Shown: positions 28,538-37,119, numbered from the stretch's first letter. The stretch is 64,000 nucleotides of DNA from Psychrobacter fulvigenes (GCF_904846155.1 NZ_CAJGZP010000001.1:1426001-1490000); one strand, 5' to 3'. Made by a program: numbers and translations. The notes: generated by a model from the sequence alone, not told the origin.

Positions 28538-28545
28538 GAAATTGA
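28538..28545 (+). repeat. Target-site duplication, right copy
   Basis: GAAATTGA directly follows the right inverted repeat. The disrupted lipoprotein frame resumes here in phase with its 5' half. Confidence 0.85.
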
Positions 28546-28884
28546 GGACAATATCAAAAACTCCTATGCGCGGCTGGCGGCTCAGCATGCTGATATATGC
28601 CCCAAATTGCTGCAAGGAAGTATAGGTGAAGCCACTATTGAGCGTGCTTCTGAGGTGATGGTGAATGATCACTGCGATTATTTTTTGTATTTACGTCGCG
28701 GACAGAAGCTTGCTGTTACTCTTGACAATAGACAGATAGAAGCATTACTAATTGTGCCTACGCTGCATAATTTTGCCAACGGCGACTATGAGGTAGTGTC
28801 TTCTTATGATAAACATGTCATTCGCTTAGCTTATGATGGTGCCACCTACAAGCCTAAGCACTTAAGCTATGATGTAGCCATAAC

Positions 28885-28906
28885 GGTTACAGACTAATCT
28901 GTAACC
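28885..28906. terminator. Hairpin holding both stop codons of convergent genes
   Basis: GGTTACAGA and TCTGTAACC form a perfect 9-bp stem. The 4-base loop CTAA contains the TAA of the plus-strand lipoprotein remnant and the TAG (as CTA) of the minus-strand M16 gene. Short T-rich sequence follows on the right (TTAT), so it may act as a weak bidirectional terminator. Confidence 0.55.
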
Positions 28907-30483
28907 TTATTCTCAGTTGAGACTTTCAGTTTCGGATCGTCTGCTCCTACCGTCACAATCAAAAAGCGATCAGGATCAAGTGTCTCACGCATGGTCTGAT
29001 TGACTGCTGGTAGCTGGACGTTGTCAATGCGTCTCATATAGTCGGTCAAATAGTTATCTGGTAGTTTATAAAAATTCATCATCCCCAATAAACCATTGAT
29101 TCCCGCATTACTCGCAAAACTCATCGGAAAGCTGTTCTTCATGTTGTCCGTGGTCAAGCGCATCTCATCAAGAGTAATTCCCTTGTCTAACGTGTCGTGA
29201 ATGACTGCTAAGCTGGCATCGATAGCATCGCGGGATTTGTCATTACGTGTGGAAAACCCTATCTGATAAGGGCCGCGAGCCAACATTGGACTCATAGAGC
29301 CTGAGATGCCATAGGTAAGCCCAAGGTTTTGACGTATTTGTGTCATCAGTCGGGCATTGAAGTTACCGCCTGCCATGACTTCATTACCCACGGCAAAGTT
29401 GGTTTGCTGCTGCTGAGCCTTAGTATCAGTGGCGCGCTTGTTGCCCAATTGACCCATTAATACCGTGGTTTGAGTACTGGGAAATGGAATATGAATGTGC
29501 TGTGCTTGGGTGAGGGGTTTTGGTTCAGGTAAGGGCTCAGCGGCTTTACCTGTAGGTAAGTCGCCAGTGATGGCATCAGCGAGTTGTTTGGCTTGGGCTA
29601 ATGTTAGATTGCCCGTCATGGCAAGTGACGCATTGGCAGCGACGAGATAGCGGTCTTGAAAGTCCGTCAGATCTTCTTTTTTGATGCTTGGTACGGTCTC
29701 AAGTGTGCCCGATGAAGGGTGGGCATAAGGGTGCGACCCATACAGAGCCTCATTGAAAGCGAGGCTAGCAAGGCTGCCTGGATCTTGTTTTTGCTGCTGT
29801 AGACCGACCAGTAATCTTGCTTTATTGCGCTCCAAAATCTGCGGATCAAAAGTTGGCTGGGTGAGGGTTTGGGTCATTAAATCAACTGCGGGTAGCAAAT
29901 GCTCATCATCAGACAAGCTGCGCAGCGAGACGATAAACATGTCTTTGTAGGCACGACTCCCTAGATCAATACCTAAAGTCTCAACAGCGCGGGTAAAGGC
30001 ATCTTCATCTAAGCGGTTGGTTCCTTGAGTGAGCATCGTAGCGGCCATGTTGGCGATACCAAAACCATTGTTACGTATATCCCCGTCACGGGCGCTACCA
30101 GCATTGAAGCGCAAGTCGATATCTACGATAGGGAGGGTAGTTGCACGCACAAAAGAGACAGGCACACCAGCAGAGGTCTTGAAATGCTCAATCGTTGGTA
30201 CAGTGAGCTGTAGCGGTTTGGCGTTATCAAGGCTGGTAAGCTTAGATAATGCTGCAATGGGTGCGCTTGCATCCACTGTCGCGGTAGAGTCGCGATAGCC
30301 GTCTTCGGCAGCCAAAGCAGCATGAGCTGAATTTGTATAAGCTGGAGTGGTCAGCGCTGCTAACCCCAAAACCATACCCGCACTGAGAGAGGATATACGC
30401 ATAGATTTGGTGCGTTTTTGCTGTGCTAGAGTTGCGTGTTGTAGTGTTGTTTTTAGCATGGATATAAAAGCCTTCTTAGTCAT
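28894..30483 (-). CDS. M16-family peptidase-like protein lacking HxxEH (non-catalytic partner)
   Basis: The 529-residue protein has a signal peptide (SAGMVLGLAALTTPAYTNSAHA) and the two M16 half-domains. At the place of the zinc motif the sequence is NNGFGIANMAATMLTQGT, without HxxEH, so it cannot be a self-sufficient zinc peptidase. The conserved C-terminal Arg/Tyr-type segment LGLTYGISGSMSP is present. M16B enzymes often work as a catalytic plus a non-catalytic subunit encoded side by side, and the catalytic partner is the next gene upstream on the same strand, 28 bases away. Confidence 0.88.
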   Translation of the reverse strand: MTKKAFISMLKTTLQHATLAQQKRTKSMRISSLSAGMVLGLAALTTPAYTNSAHAALAAEDGYRDSTATVDASAPIAALSKLTSLDNAKPLQLTVPTIEHFKTSAGVPVSFVRATTLPIVDIDLRFNAGSARDGDIRNNGFGIANMAATMLTQGTNRLDEDAFTRAVETLGIDLGSRAYKDMFIVSLRSLSDDEHLLPAVDLMTQTLTQPTFDPQILERNKARLLVGLQQQKQDPGSLASLAFNEALYGSHPYAHPSSGTLETVPSIKKEDLTDFQDRYLVAANASLAMTGNLTLAQAKQLADAITGDLPTGKAAEPLPEPKPLTQAQHIHIPFPSTQTTVLMGQLGNKRATDTKAQQQQTNFAVGNEVMAGGNFNARLMTQIRQNLGLTYGISGSMSPMLARGPYQIGFSTRNDKSRDAIDASLAVIHDTLDKGITLDEMRLTTDNMKNSFPMSFASNAGINGLLGMMNFYKLPDNYLTDYMRRIDNVQLPAVNQTMRETLDPDRFLIVTVGADDPKLKVSTENKVTD

Positions 30484-30511
30484 ATTTTTCTTCTTAGTAT
30501 TAGGACACGGT

Positions 30512-32017
30512 CTAGTCAGTCGTTTCTGCTGTGCTTGTCTCAGCTTTATCCGTTTGACTGGCAGGTGGTACGATATGCATCACGGTCAGGTTGTCTGGCA
30601 CCAGGTATTTTTTGCTGGCGGCTTGGATGTCAGCGACACTCACGCTATCTAGCTTGGCGGGCAGGGTTGCAAGTAGTCTGTCATCGAGTCCGATAGTCTG
30701 TAGTGAGCCAATCATCTGGGCTTGTCCTTGCATACTGTCTTGCGCGTAAACTAGGCCAGTGACAGTATTGGTCTTCGCGCGGCTTATTTCATCGGCATTG
30801 ATGGGGTCGGTAGCAAGCTTGCCTATCTCAGCCGTGATGGCGTCTTGCGCTTGCGTCAAGCTAATACCTTCACGAGGAGTAGCTTGTATCAGAAACAAGC
30901 CGTCGCCGCGATCAAGCAAGTTATAAGAAGTTCCTACAGAGGTCAGTAGGCCTTGTTCACGGATGAGCCGACTCTCTAGTCGAGCAGACAGACCGCCGTC
31001 AAGCACATCTTGCGCAAGTGAAAGAGCGTACGCTTGCTTTTCATTATTTGCAGCCACTGTTGACAGACTAGGTACGTTATAACCCATAAGTAATACGGGT
31101 ACCTGAACCGCTTGCTCAGAGTCTACTTTTTGATAGCCACGAAAGCCTTGTTGTCTGACGGCAGGACGCTCAGGCAGAGTAGTGCTGGGTTTTAGATCGT
31201 CAAAGTAGCGTTTGACTTGCGTCAGCACGTCTTCTGGTTCAACATCACCGACGATCACCAAGGTTGCGTTATTAGGTGCATACCAGATTTTGTACCAGTC
31301 TTTTAACTCAGCCAGTGTAATAGACTCAAGCTCGCTCATGGGTCCGATAACAGACTCGCCTTTAGAGCTGTCAGGTAGAGCTAGTAAGCGAAATGACTCA
31401 TAGGCCTTGGCCAGTGGATTGTCATCGGTACGTTGGCGACGCTCTTCCATGACGACTTGCCGCTCTTTATCAAACGCGGCGGCATCGAAGCGCAAATTAG
31501 TCATACGGTCGGCTTCTAACTCTAGCGCGAGCGCCATACGGTTCGCTGGAAACAGCTCATAGTAACCAGTATAGTCATAGCTGGTAAAAGCATTATTTAC
31601 CCCGCCAAACTTGGCAATCAAACGTTCATAGTCATCACTTGAGACGTCAGCCGTGCCTTTAAACATCATGTGCTCAAGTAGATGCGAGATGCCGCCTTTA
31701 TCGTGCGGTTCATCTGCTGAGCCCACACGATACCAAATTTGCGTCATCACGACTGGGGCACGGTGGTCTTCTTTTACGATGATTTTAAGTCCATTGTCTA
31801 GCTGATACTCATGCCGACCTGACATATCCATAGCCAGCGCTGAAGGCTGCTTAGTTGCATCTGTTGTTGGGCTAGGAGTGACGGTTGTCAAACTGGTTAC
31901 ATCGGGTTGCGCGGTTGGTTTAAGATTACTGGTTTGACACGCAGCAAGGGTGGTAGCAAGTGCTAAGGCGCAGGCCATGCGTAGTGAGTTAGCAGGTAGT
32001 GATAAAGACAGAGACAT
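30512..32017 (-). CDS. M16-family zinc peptidase lipoprotein (catalytic)
   Basis: The 501-residue product has a lipoprotein signal with lipobox LAAC (Cys 27). It contains the inverted zinc motif HLLEHMMFKGT (HxxEH), and the downstream Glu in the ANRMALALELEADRM region completes the site. The C-terminal half contains SARLESRLIREQGLLTSVG. Such proteins act in the envelope on short peptides or signal-peptide remnants. It is encoded first, followed by its HxxEH-less partner, probably in one operon. Confidence 0.92.
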   Translation of the reverse strand: MSLSLSLPANSLRMACALALATTLAACQTSNLKPTAQPDVTSLTTVTPSPTTDATKQPSALAMDMSGRHEYQLDNGLKIIVKEDHRAPVVMTQIWYRVGSADEPHDKGGISHLLEHMMFKGTADVSSDDYERLIAKFGGVNNAFTSYDYTGYYELFPANRMALALELEADRMTNLRFDAAAFDKERQVVMEERRQRTDDNPLAKAYESFRLLALPDSSKGESVIGPMSELESITLAELKDWYKIWYAPNNATLVIVGDVEPEDVLTQVKRYFDDLKPSTTLPERPAVRQQGFRGYQKVDSEQAVQVPVLLMGYNVPSLSTVAANNEKQAYALSLAQDVLDGGLSARLESRLIREQGLLTSVGTSYNLLDRGDGLFLIQATPREGISLTQAQDAITAEIGKLATDPINADEISRAKTNTVTGLVYAQDSMQGQAQMIGSLQTIGLDDRLLATLPAKLDSVSVADIQAASKKYLVPDNLTVMHIVPPASQTDKAETSTAETTD

Positions 32018-32089
32018 GATAGGTTCTACTTATAAAATAACGGCTGAATATGGCTAAATAAAGAAGGGTTATTGTGTATGATATAGGCT

Positions 32090-32266
32090 TTATAGAGATT
32101 TATGTCCACCAACAATAACGCTAGCGGTTGGCTTGAATTCTTGAGTTGTGCTACAGCCTACGGCTGCTAATAATAAAATGCTCATAATCATAGCGACCAT
32201 AATTTTCATGATGGTGTTCGCACGCGAAGTGGTTGACGTCTTGTAAGTTGATAGTATTGCTGACAT
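32090..32266 (-). CDS. Small lipoprotein, 58 residues
   Basis: The ORF opens with an ATG preceded by AGGAA and encodes a hydrophobic signal (IMSILLLAAVGC) whose lipobox gives a mature peptide of only 21 residues: CSTTQEFKPTASVIVGGHKS and a final Leu. The mature part is clearly related to that of the next small lipoprotein gene (CATMQALEPTA...). An internal ATG at codon 20 would give a more typical signal length. Function is unknown. Confidence 0.65.
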   Translation of the reverse strand: MSAILSTYKTSTTSRANTIMKIMVAMIMSILLLAAVGCSTTQEFKPTASVIVGGHKSL

Positions 32267-32285
32267 AAATATTCCTGATTTTTAA

Positions 32286-32435
32286 TATAGTGAATCCTAA
32301 ATAAAAAGAGTACTGCTTTTACGGCGTGCTACTGGTATAAATTTTCTTTGCTTGCTGTGCGACTCCGTCACTGTTCGATGCTGCATAAAACTCACCCCAG
32401 TAGCACTGTATTTGTTTTATAGTGAATCGGTTATA
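32286..32435. repeat. MITE-like dispersed repeat, full copy B
   Basis: This 150-bp element has imperfect 21-bp inverted ends, starting TATAGTGAATCC and ending GTGAATCGGTTATA. Its left half is almost identical to the short copy at 17066-17142 in the opposite orientation. The right half (TGATGCTGC-type and CAGTAGCACTG motifs) matches the copy at 36117-36259. It has no coding capacity. It separates two related small lipoprotein genes. Confidence 0.78.
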
Positions 32436-32471
32436 AAAAGTTGTTTTAAAAAGGTAAGACAATAAGACGTA

Positions 32472-32681
32472 TTACAATATTTTTTTCATATCGGAGATTA
32501 AGATGGCCGTGGGTTCAAGTGCTTGCATGGTGGCGCAGCCTACGGTTGAAAAAGACAAAGCCAATAAAACAAGCGGTAGGCTTAATTTATGGGTTTTTCT
32601 ATAAATAGAGTCGCTCTTAAAACCCTGCTTAATATTAGGTTTGATGTCGCTCGATGGGCATGATTGAGTTAGCGGTAACAT
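32472..32681 (-). CDS. Small lipoprotein, 69 residues
   Basis: The ATG has AGGAA five to six bases upstream. After a 32-residue charged N-region comes a hydrophobic core and lipobox (LVLLALSFSTVGC). The mature peptide is 21 residues, CATMQALEPTAILISDMKKI plus Leu. This aligns with the 58-residue lipoprotein downstream: both have GC, T, Q, PTA and a C-terminal basic-hydrophobic end. They look like a tandem duplication later split by repeat copy B. Confidence 0.65.
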   Translation of the reverse strand: MLPLTQSCPSSDIKPNIKQGFKSDSIYRKTHKLSLPLVLLALSFSTVGCATMQALEPTAILISDMKKIL

Positions 32682-32948
32682 GTCTGTTCCTGTTTAAATA
32701 ATCGCTTATAGCTGACTGTAGCGAACTTTAACATCAGCAAAGTCAGAGATTTGTGTCCAAACCTTAAGAGAAGCTTGCTCAGCTGATTTGTCACGCATCA
32801 GCGGTTACTGTTATTGACGTCGCTGAGCTTGCCTTGAATTATGCTAAACTAGCACAAAAACCATCTCTTATTCTAATGATGCCGTTGATACTGCTATAAA
32901 CGGCACAACAAACACATTACTGACAGTGATAACCTTTAGGGCAAGCAT

Positions 32949-34313
32949 ATGAATAATCCAAATAATAGCAATCGTGTGGTCATCAACTTGGATGGTGACC
33001 TTGATGATTTAGATGACGATGATATTACCTTACCCAGTTTGCCAGCGCAATCCGTCCCCATCATAGATGAGCCTGAGACGAGTGCTGTGCGCACGCAAGA
33101 GAGTACAGCAAAGAATATAGGCGCAAATGTAGAAGTATCAACAGCAGACGCTGCAGAAAGTATCGAGCTGGGTACGCCAATTGTATCGACTGACACAAAA
33201 GATACGTCTGAAAGCACGGCGGCCAACGAACAACATATCAAAAGTGATACCAATCGGCCTACTATCCCAACGATGCCTTTGCAAGAACATGCAAGTGAGA
33301 GCGCAGCAGCAAAGTCATTAGTAGCCAGTACTGAGATGGCTGAAGCTAAACCAAAGCATGTAGATGAGAAGCAAGGCCGTCAACAGGGCAGCTGGTTTAA
33401 TCGGATGAAATCAGGACTCAGTAAGTCACGTAAGAATCTAGCAGAAGGCATGGTTAGTATCCTTATCGGTGGCAAAGAGATCGATGATGAGTTATTAGAA
33501 GAGGTTGAAGACCAACTGTTGGTCGCTGATATTGGGGTAAATGCGACCAATCGTATTATCAAAAGTTTGACTGAGCAAACAGCTCGTGGTGATTTGATTT
33601 ATGCGCATTCACTGTATAAGGCCTTACAAAGCGAGCTGGTTGACATCTTAACGCCAAAAGTAGCGCCGCTGGTGATTGATACCAGTAAAAAACCCTTTGT
33701 TATCTTGGTTGTTGGCGTGAATGGTGTAGGTAAAACGACTACCATCGGGAAGCTTGCCAAGCGTTTACAAGGTGAAGGTAAGTCGGTCATGCTAGCGGCT
33801 GGTGATACTTTCCGCGCTGCTGCTACCGAGCAGCTACAGATTTGGGGTGAGCGTAACAATATCCCAGTCGTCGCTCAAGGTCATGGCTCTGACAGCGCTT
33901 CGGTCATCTTTGATGCGATGCAATCTGCCAAAGCCAAAAACATCGACGTGCTGATTGCGGATACTGCAGGCCGTTTGCAGAATAAGACTTACTTGATGAA
34001 CGAATTAGAAAAAGTAGTACGAGTGATGCAAAAGTCAGACCCGAGCGCCCCGCATGAGGGCATGATTGTCCTTGATGCTGGTACAGGTCAAAATGCCATC
34101 AATCAAGTGGAGCTGTTCAATAAAGTGGTGCCACTAACGGGTATTACTATTACTAAGCTTGACGGTACGGCCAAAGGTGGGGTGGTATTCAATATCGCTG
34201 AAACGACCGATGTACCCATCCGTTATATTGGGGTTGGCGAGTCAATTGATGACTTGCGTGCCTTTAGTCCCAAGCAGTTTGTTGCCGCTTTGTTTGAGAC
34301 GGATGAAAGTTAA
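32949..34313 (+). CDS. ftsY: Signal recognition particle receptor FtsY
   Basis: FtsY docks SRP-ribosome complexes at the membrane. Residues 1-145 form a long acidic, Thr/Glu/Asp-rich A domain. The N domain and G domain follow with GVNGVGKTTTIGKLA, GDTFRAAATEQL, DTAGRLQNKT and TKLDGTAKGG. The 454-residue length fits gammaproteobacterial FtsY. The ftsE-ftsX pair that often follows is absent; ogt follows instead, 42 bases downstream. Confidence 0.95.
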   Translation: MNNPNNSNRVVINLDGDLDDLDDDDITLPSLPAQSVPIIDEPETSAVRTQESTAKNIGANVEVSTADAAESIELGTPIVSTDTKDTSESTAANEQHIKSDTNRPTIPTMPLQEHASESAAAKSLVASTEMAEAKPKHVDEKQGRQQGSWFNRMKSGLSKSRKNLAEGMVSILIGGKEIDDELLEEVEDQLLVADIGVNATNRIIKSLTEQTARGDLIYAHSLYKALQSELVDILTPKVAPLVIDTSKKPFVILVVGVNGVGKTTTIGKLAKRLQGEGKSVMLAAGDTFRAAATEQLQIWGERNNIPVVAQGHGSDSASVIFDAMQSAKAKNIDVLIADTAGRLQNKTYLMNELEKVVRVMQKSDPSAPHEGMIVLDAGTGQNAINQVELFNKVVPLTGITITKLDGTAKGGVVFNIAETTDVPIRYIGVGESIDDLRAFSPKQFVAALFETDES

Positions 34314-34355
34314 CCTTTTAGCAAGATGAGCAGTTAACAAGGCAGGGGAGGTATT

Positions 34356-34928
34356 ATGATTGTAACAATGACAAATTTTGCTCAAGATCAATTAATTTTG
34401 ATAGCAAGCACAGATGAGCATCAAAGCCCCAAGCTTGTTGAGATTAATTGGCTGTCAAAAGATCAGTCATGGCGACAGTCTAAATCCTCTGCCAAGCTCA
34501 AAAGGCACTATGAGCTTAGCGAGGATGATTTCATATTCATAGATAAGAATAGCCTAAGTAAACAGTATCCTGCTCAGGCTTTACTGCTTGATGCCATTAA
34601 CCAGCTTAATAAATATGCTGCTGGCAAGCGCGATAGTTTTGACTTGCCACTAGATACCTCAATAGGTACTGAGTTTCAGCAAAAAGTATGGCAAGCACTA
34701 CAAGCTATCAATTACGGTGAGGCTATCAGCTATGCTACGTTAGCACAGCGCGTGGGTAATCCAAAAGGCTTTCGCGCGGTGGCCAATGCTAACGGCAAAA
34801 ACCCCTTTAGCATTATTATCCCTTGCCATCGGGTCATTGCCAGCGATGGTAAGCTTGGGGGCTATACTGGTGGACTGGATAAAAAAGCATACTTGCTAGC
34901 ACTTGAAGGGGTGCAGTATAAAACCTAA
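34356..34928 (+). CDS. ogt: Methylated-DNA--protein-cysteine methyltransferase
   Basis: This suicide enzyme transfers alkyl groups from O6-alkylguanine to its own Cys. The 190-residue protein has the active-site motif IIPCHRVIASDGKLGGYTGG, the DNA-binding segment AISYATLAQRVGNPKGFRAV and TEFQQKVWQAL. The N-terminal 80 residues are poorly conserved. GGGGAGG gives a strong ribosome site. It could equally be called ada C-terminal type; ogt is used by length. Confidence 0.9.
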   Translation: MIVTMTNFAQDQLILIASTDEHQSPKLVEINWLSKDQSWRQSKSSAKLKRHYELSEDDFIFIDKNSLSKQYPAQALLLDAINQLNKYAAGKRDSFDLPLDTSIGTEFQQKVWQALQAINYGEAISYATLAQRVGNPKGFRAVANANGKNPFSIIIPCHRVIASDGKLGGYTGGLDKKAYLLALEGVQYKT

Positions 34929-34985
34929 AACTCAAAATGAGTATTAAAGCTCTCTGCTAGAGAGATGTAAACTGAGAAGCAGGTA

Positions 34986-35021
34986 AAAAGCCAAACGTTA
35001 TCTATAGCGTTTGGCTTTTTT
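34986..35021 (+). terminator. Bidirectional terminator between ogt and yebC
   Basis: AAGCCAAACG and CGTTTGGCTT form a perfect 10-bp stem with a 10-base loop, A5 before and T6 after. It serves the two convergent genes. Confidence 0.88.
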
Positions 35022-35051
35022 ATTTCTTAATGAGTGAACTATAAATGCAAG

Positions 35052-35801
35052 CTACTCTTCAAGCTGAGCCATCACCTCATCGGTGAAGCTGACGTTGGTA
35101 TAGACCTCTTGTACATCGTCTATATCCTCCAGCATATCGATCATTTTCATTACTTGTTGTGCATCATCGATATTATCAATTTCAGCTTGCGTAGAGGGTG
35201 ACATAGTCACTTCAGCATTGTCTGAGACAAGACCAGCAGCATTAAGGGCATCTTTGACCTGACCAAAACTTTCCCATTCAGTGATGACAAGCAGGCTGTC
35301 GCCATCATTTTCGATATCAAGAGCGCCAGCATCTAGCGCGGCAAGCATAACTTCATCTTCTAAGCTTGTGTCATTAAAGGAGATCTCACCACGCTTAGTA
35401 AACAGATAAGCCACTGAGCCTGAGGTGCCAAGGTTGCCATCGTGCTTAGTAAAAGCATGACGCACTTCACTGACGGTGCGATTGACATTGTCGGTCATGG
35501 TTTCGACAAGCACAGCCACGCCGCCGACACCGTAACCCTCATAGCTGATCTCATCCATATTAGTAGTGTCGCCGCCACCAGTACCACGATCGACCGCACG
35601 ATTAATAGTGTCGCGGGTCATATTGACTGACAGACCTTTTTCGATAGCGGCCCGTAGACGCGGGTTTTTATCAGGATCAGGGTCGCCTTGTTTGGCGGCT
35701 GAGACGATTTCACGGATAACTTTGGTAAACACCTTGCCTCTAACTGCATCCTGACGGGCTTTACGGTGTTTTATATTTGCCCATTTTGAATGACCTGCCA
35801 T
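35052..35801 (-). CDS. yebC: YebC/PmpR family transcriptional regulator
   Basis: The 249-residue protein starts [19 protein letters not shown], the hallmark of the family, and continues through [12 protein letters not shown] and [17 protein letters not shown]. It ends in acidic segments [12 protein letters not shown]. Members bind DNA and regulate transcription; paralogues such as TACO1 also affect translation of proline stretches. Full length, single gene, shares a terminator with ogt. Confidence 0.95.
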   Translation of the reverse strand: MAGHSKWANIKHRKARQDAVRGKVFTKVIREIVSAAKQGDPDPDKNPRLRAAIEKGLSVNMTRDTINRAVDRGTGGGDTTNMDEISYEGYGVGGVAVLVETMTDNVNRTVSEVRHAFTKHDGNLGTSGSVAYLFTKRGEISFNDTSLEDEVMLAALDAGALDIENDGDSLLVITEWESFGQVKDALNAAGLVSDNAEVTMSPSTQAEIDNIDDAQQVMKMIDMLEDIDDVQEVYTNVSFTDEVMAQLEE

Positions 35802-36288
35802 ATTATATCCTTAAGTTTCACTGGCTATTTAGTACATGCTCAATGTGAGTCACATACATGATAATGTTTTTATTTATTAGCATGTTCAATATGCTCTAGC
35901 AATCACGCTTTGTAGAGGTGTGTCGATACACTTTCCTAGCGTAACCAGCTTAGGCTTATGCTTGCGAATTGTATGTCGTTAACAGCAGTTTTTTGCTACA
36001 CTGTGGCAAATTATGTGCCATGATGGTGAGCTTGAGCGGTCTATATTATAAACCACTTCTGCGCATTTTGACTAACCCGCGCTTATCTCTATTACGTCAA
36101 ACCATCCGATATTATGTATAGTCAATTCAATATAAAAGAGGCACATTCAAATTAGCGTTCTGCTGGTATCAGTTTTTCTCTCTTGCTGCGCACTTTGCAC
36201 GGTTTGATGCTGCGAAAACTCATGTTAGCAGTACTGTTTTTTTAACTGAATCGACTATAGCTACTGACTTTATGAGCCCACAGATTCT
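35802..36288. other. Intergenic region upstream of the K+ channel
   Basis: The 487-bp divergent gap contains the promoter area of yebC on the left and repeat copy C on the right. Copy C ends 29 bases before the channel start codon. No gene is supported. Confidence 0.6.
36117..36259. repeat. MITE-like dispersed repeat, copy C
   Basis: This 143-bp element starts TATAGTCAATTCAATATAAA and ends AACTGAATCGACTATA, the best preserved inverted ends of the three copies. The interior contains CTGCTGGTATC, CTTGCTGCG and GATGCTGCGAAAACTCA, which line up with copy B. It lies directly before the channel gene, so any promoter in its end would drive that gene. Confidence 0.75.
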
Positions 36289-37119
36289 ATGAAGCAACCA
36301 ACTGCTGAAGTCATTACTTATCTACGTAACCGCATTCATATTATTATCGAAGGCACAGACACCCGTTTGGGTAAGTTTTTTGATATTGTATTGCTAATTG
36401 CGATTTTGACCAGTGTCGGCGTAGTGATGCTTGATAGTGTGCTATATATGCGTTTGCAATATGGGACGATATTTTATTATGCAGAATGGTTCTTCACCAT
36501 TTTATTTACTTTTGAATATCTTTTAAGACTGTTTTCAGCGCCCAATCGTCTTCGCTACGCTTTTAGTTTTTTTGGTGTAGTGGATTTATTGTCCATCTTA
36601 CCAAGCTACTTAAGCTTATTTTTTGGTGGTGTACAGTATCTACTGGTCATACGAATTTTACGTATCTTACGCGTGTTTCGTGTGCTCAAGCTAAAAGCCT
36701 ACATGCAGCAAGCGGGTTTTTTGGCATCTGCCCTCAGAACCAGCCAACAAAAAATCACCGTATTCTTTTTATCATTGGTGCTACTGGTAACAATTTTCGG
36801 CTCAATTATTTATGTGGTAGAAGGGCCTGAGAATGGTTTTACCAGTATTCCAGTCTCTATCTATTGGGCAGTCGTCACGATGACCACCGTTGGTTATGGT
36901 GATATGTCGCCAAAAACACCACTGGGTCAGGCCATTGCGACCATGGTCATGATCACGGGTTACTCTATCATTGCGGTGCCGACAGGGATTTTTACCTCTG
37001 AGCTGGCGCGTAACATGCGCCCACAGCTCAATCCTGTCACCTGCCCAAACTGCGGTAAGTTTGGTCATGCAGTAGGTGCGGTATTCTGTGATCGCTGTGG
37101 CCATGCTCTGCATGTGTGA
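36289..37119 (+). CDS. Voltage-gated potassium channel with C-terminal zinc ribbon
   Basis: A 276-residue six-helix channel. S4 carries Arg at every third position (RILRILRVFRVLK, about 122-134). The pore loop holds the K+ filter TTVGYG at 199-204. S6 is followed by a short cytoplasmic tail with two CX2C knuckles, CPNCGKFGHAVGAVFCDRCG (252-270), a probable zinc ribbon. The family is Kv-like Kch without an RCK domain. The ribbon may be a redox or metal sensor, but that is inference. The start follows repeat copy C by 29 bases. Confidence 0.9.
   Translation: MKQPTAEVITYLRNRIHIIIEGTDTRLGKFFDIVLLIAILTSVGVVMLDSVLYMRLQYGTIFYYAEWFFTILFTFEYLLRLFSAPNRLRYAFSFFGVVDLLSILPSYLSLFFGGVQYLLVIRILRILRVFRVLKLKAYMQQAGFLASALRTSQQKITVFFLSLVLLVTIFGSIIYVVEGPENGFTSIPVSIYWAVVTMTTVGYGDMSPKTPLGQAIATMVMITGYSIIAVPTGIFTSELARNMRPQLNPVTCPNCGKFGHAVGAVFCDRCGHALHV

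Larger units (their letters stand above)
26965..28897 (+). pseudogene. Lipoprotein gene split by an IS256-family insertion
   Basis: The 5' part (26965-27170) encodes MKNTRF..., a signal with lipobox SNAC and a Gln/Ala stretch KQQQQKAAEIE. The 3' part (28546-28897) continues DNIKNSYARLAAQHAD to AITVTD. Removing the 1367-bp insert and one copy of the 8-bp duplication rejoins them in frame into one 185-residue lipoprotein. I do not recognise the family. A truncated 81-residue product could still be made from the 5' part, which would read into the IS. Its 3' end overlaps the stop of the convergent M16 gene. Confidence 0.8.
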
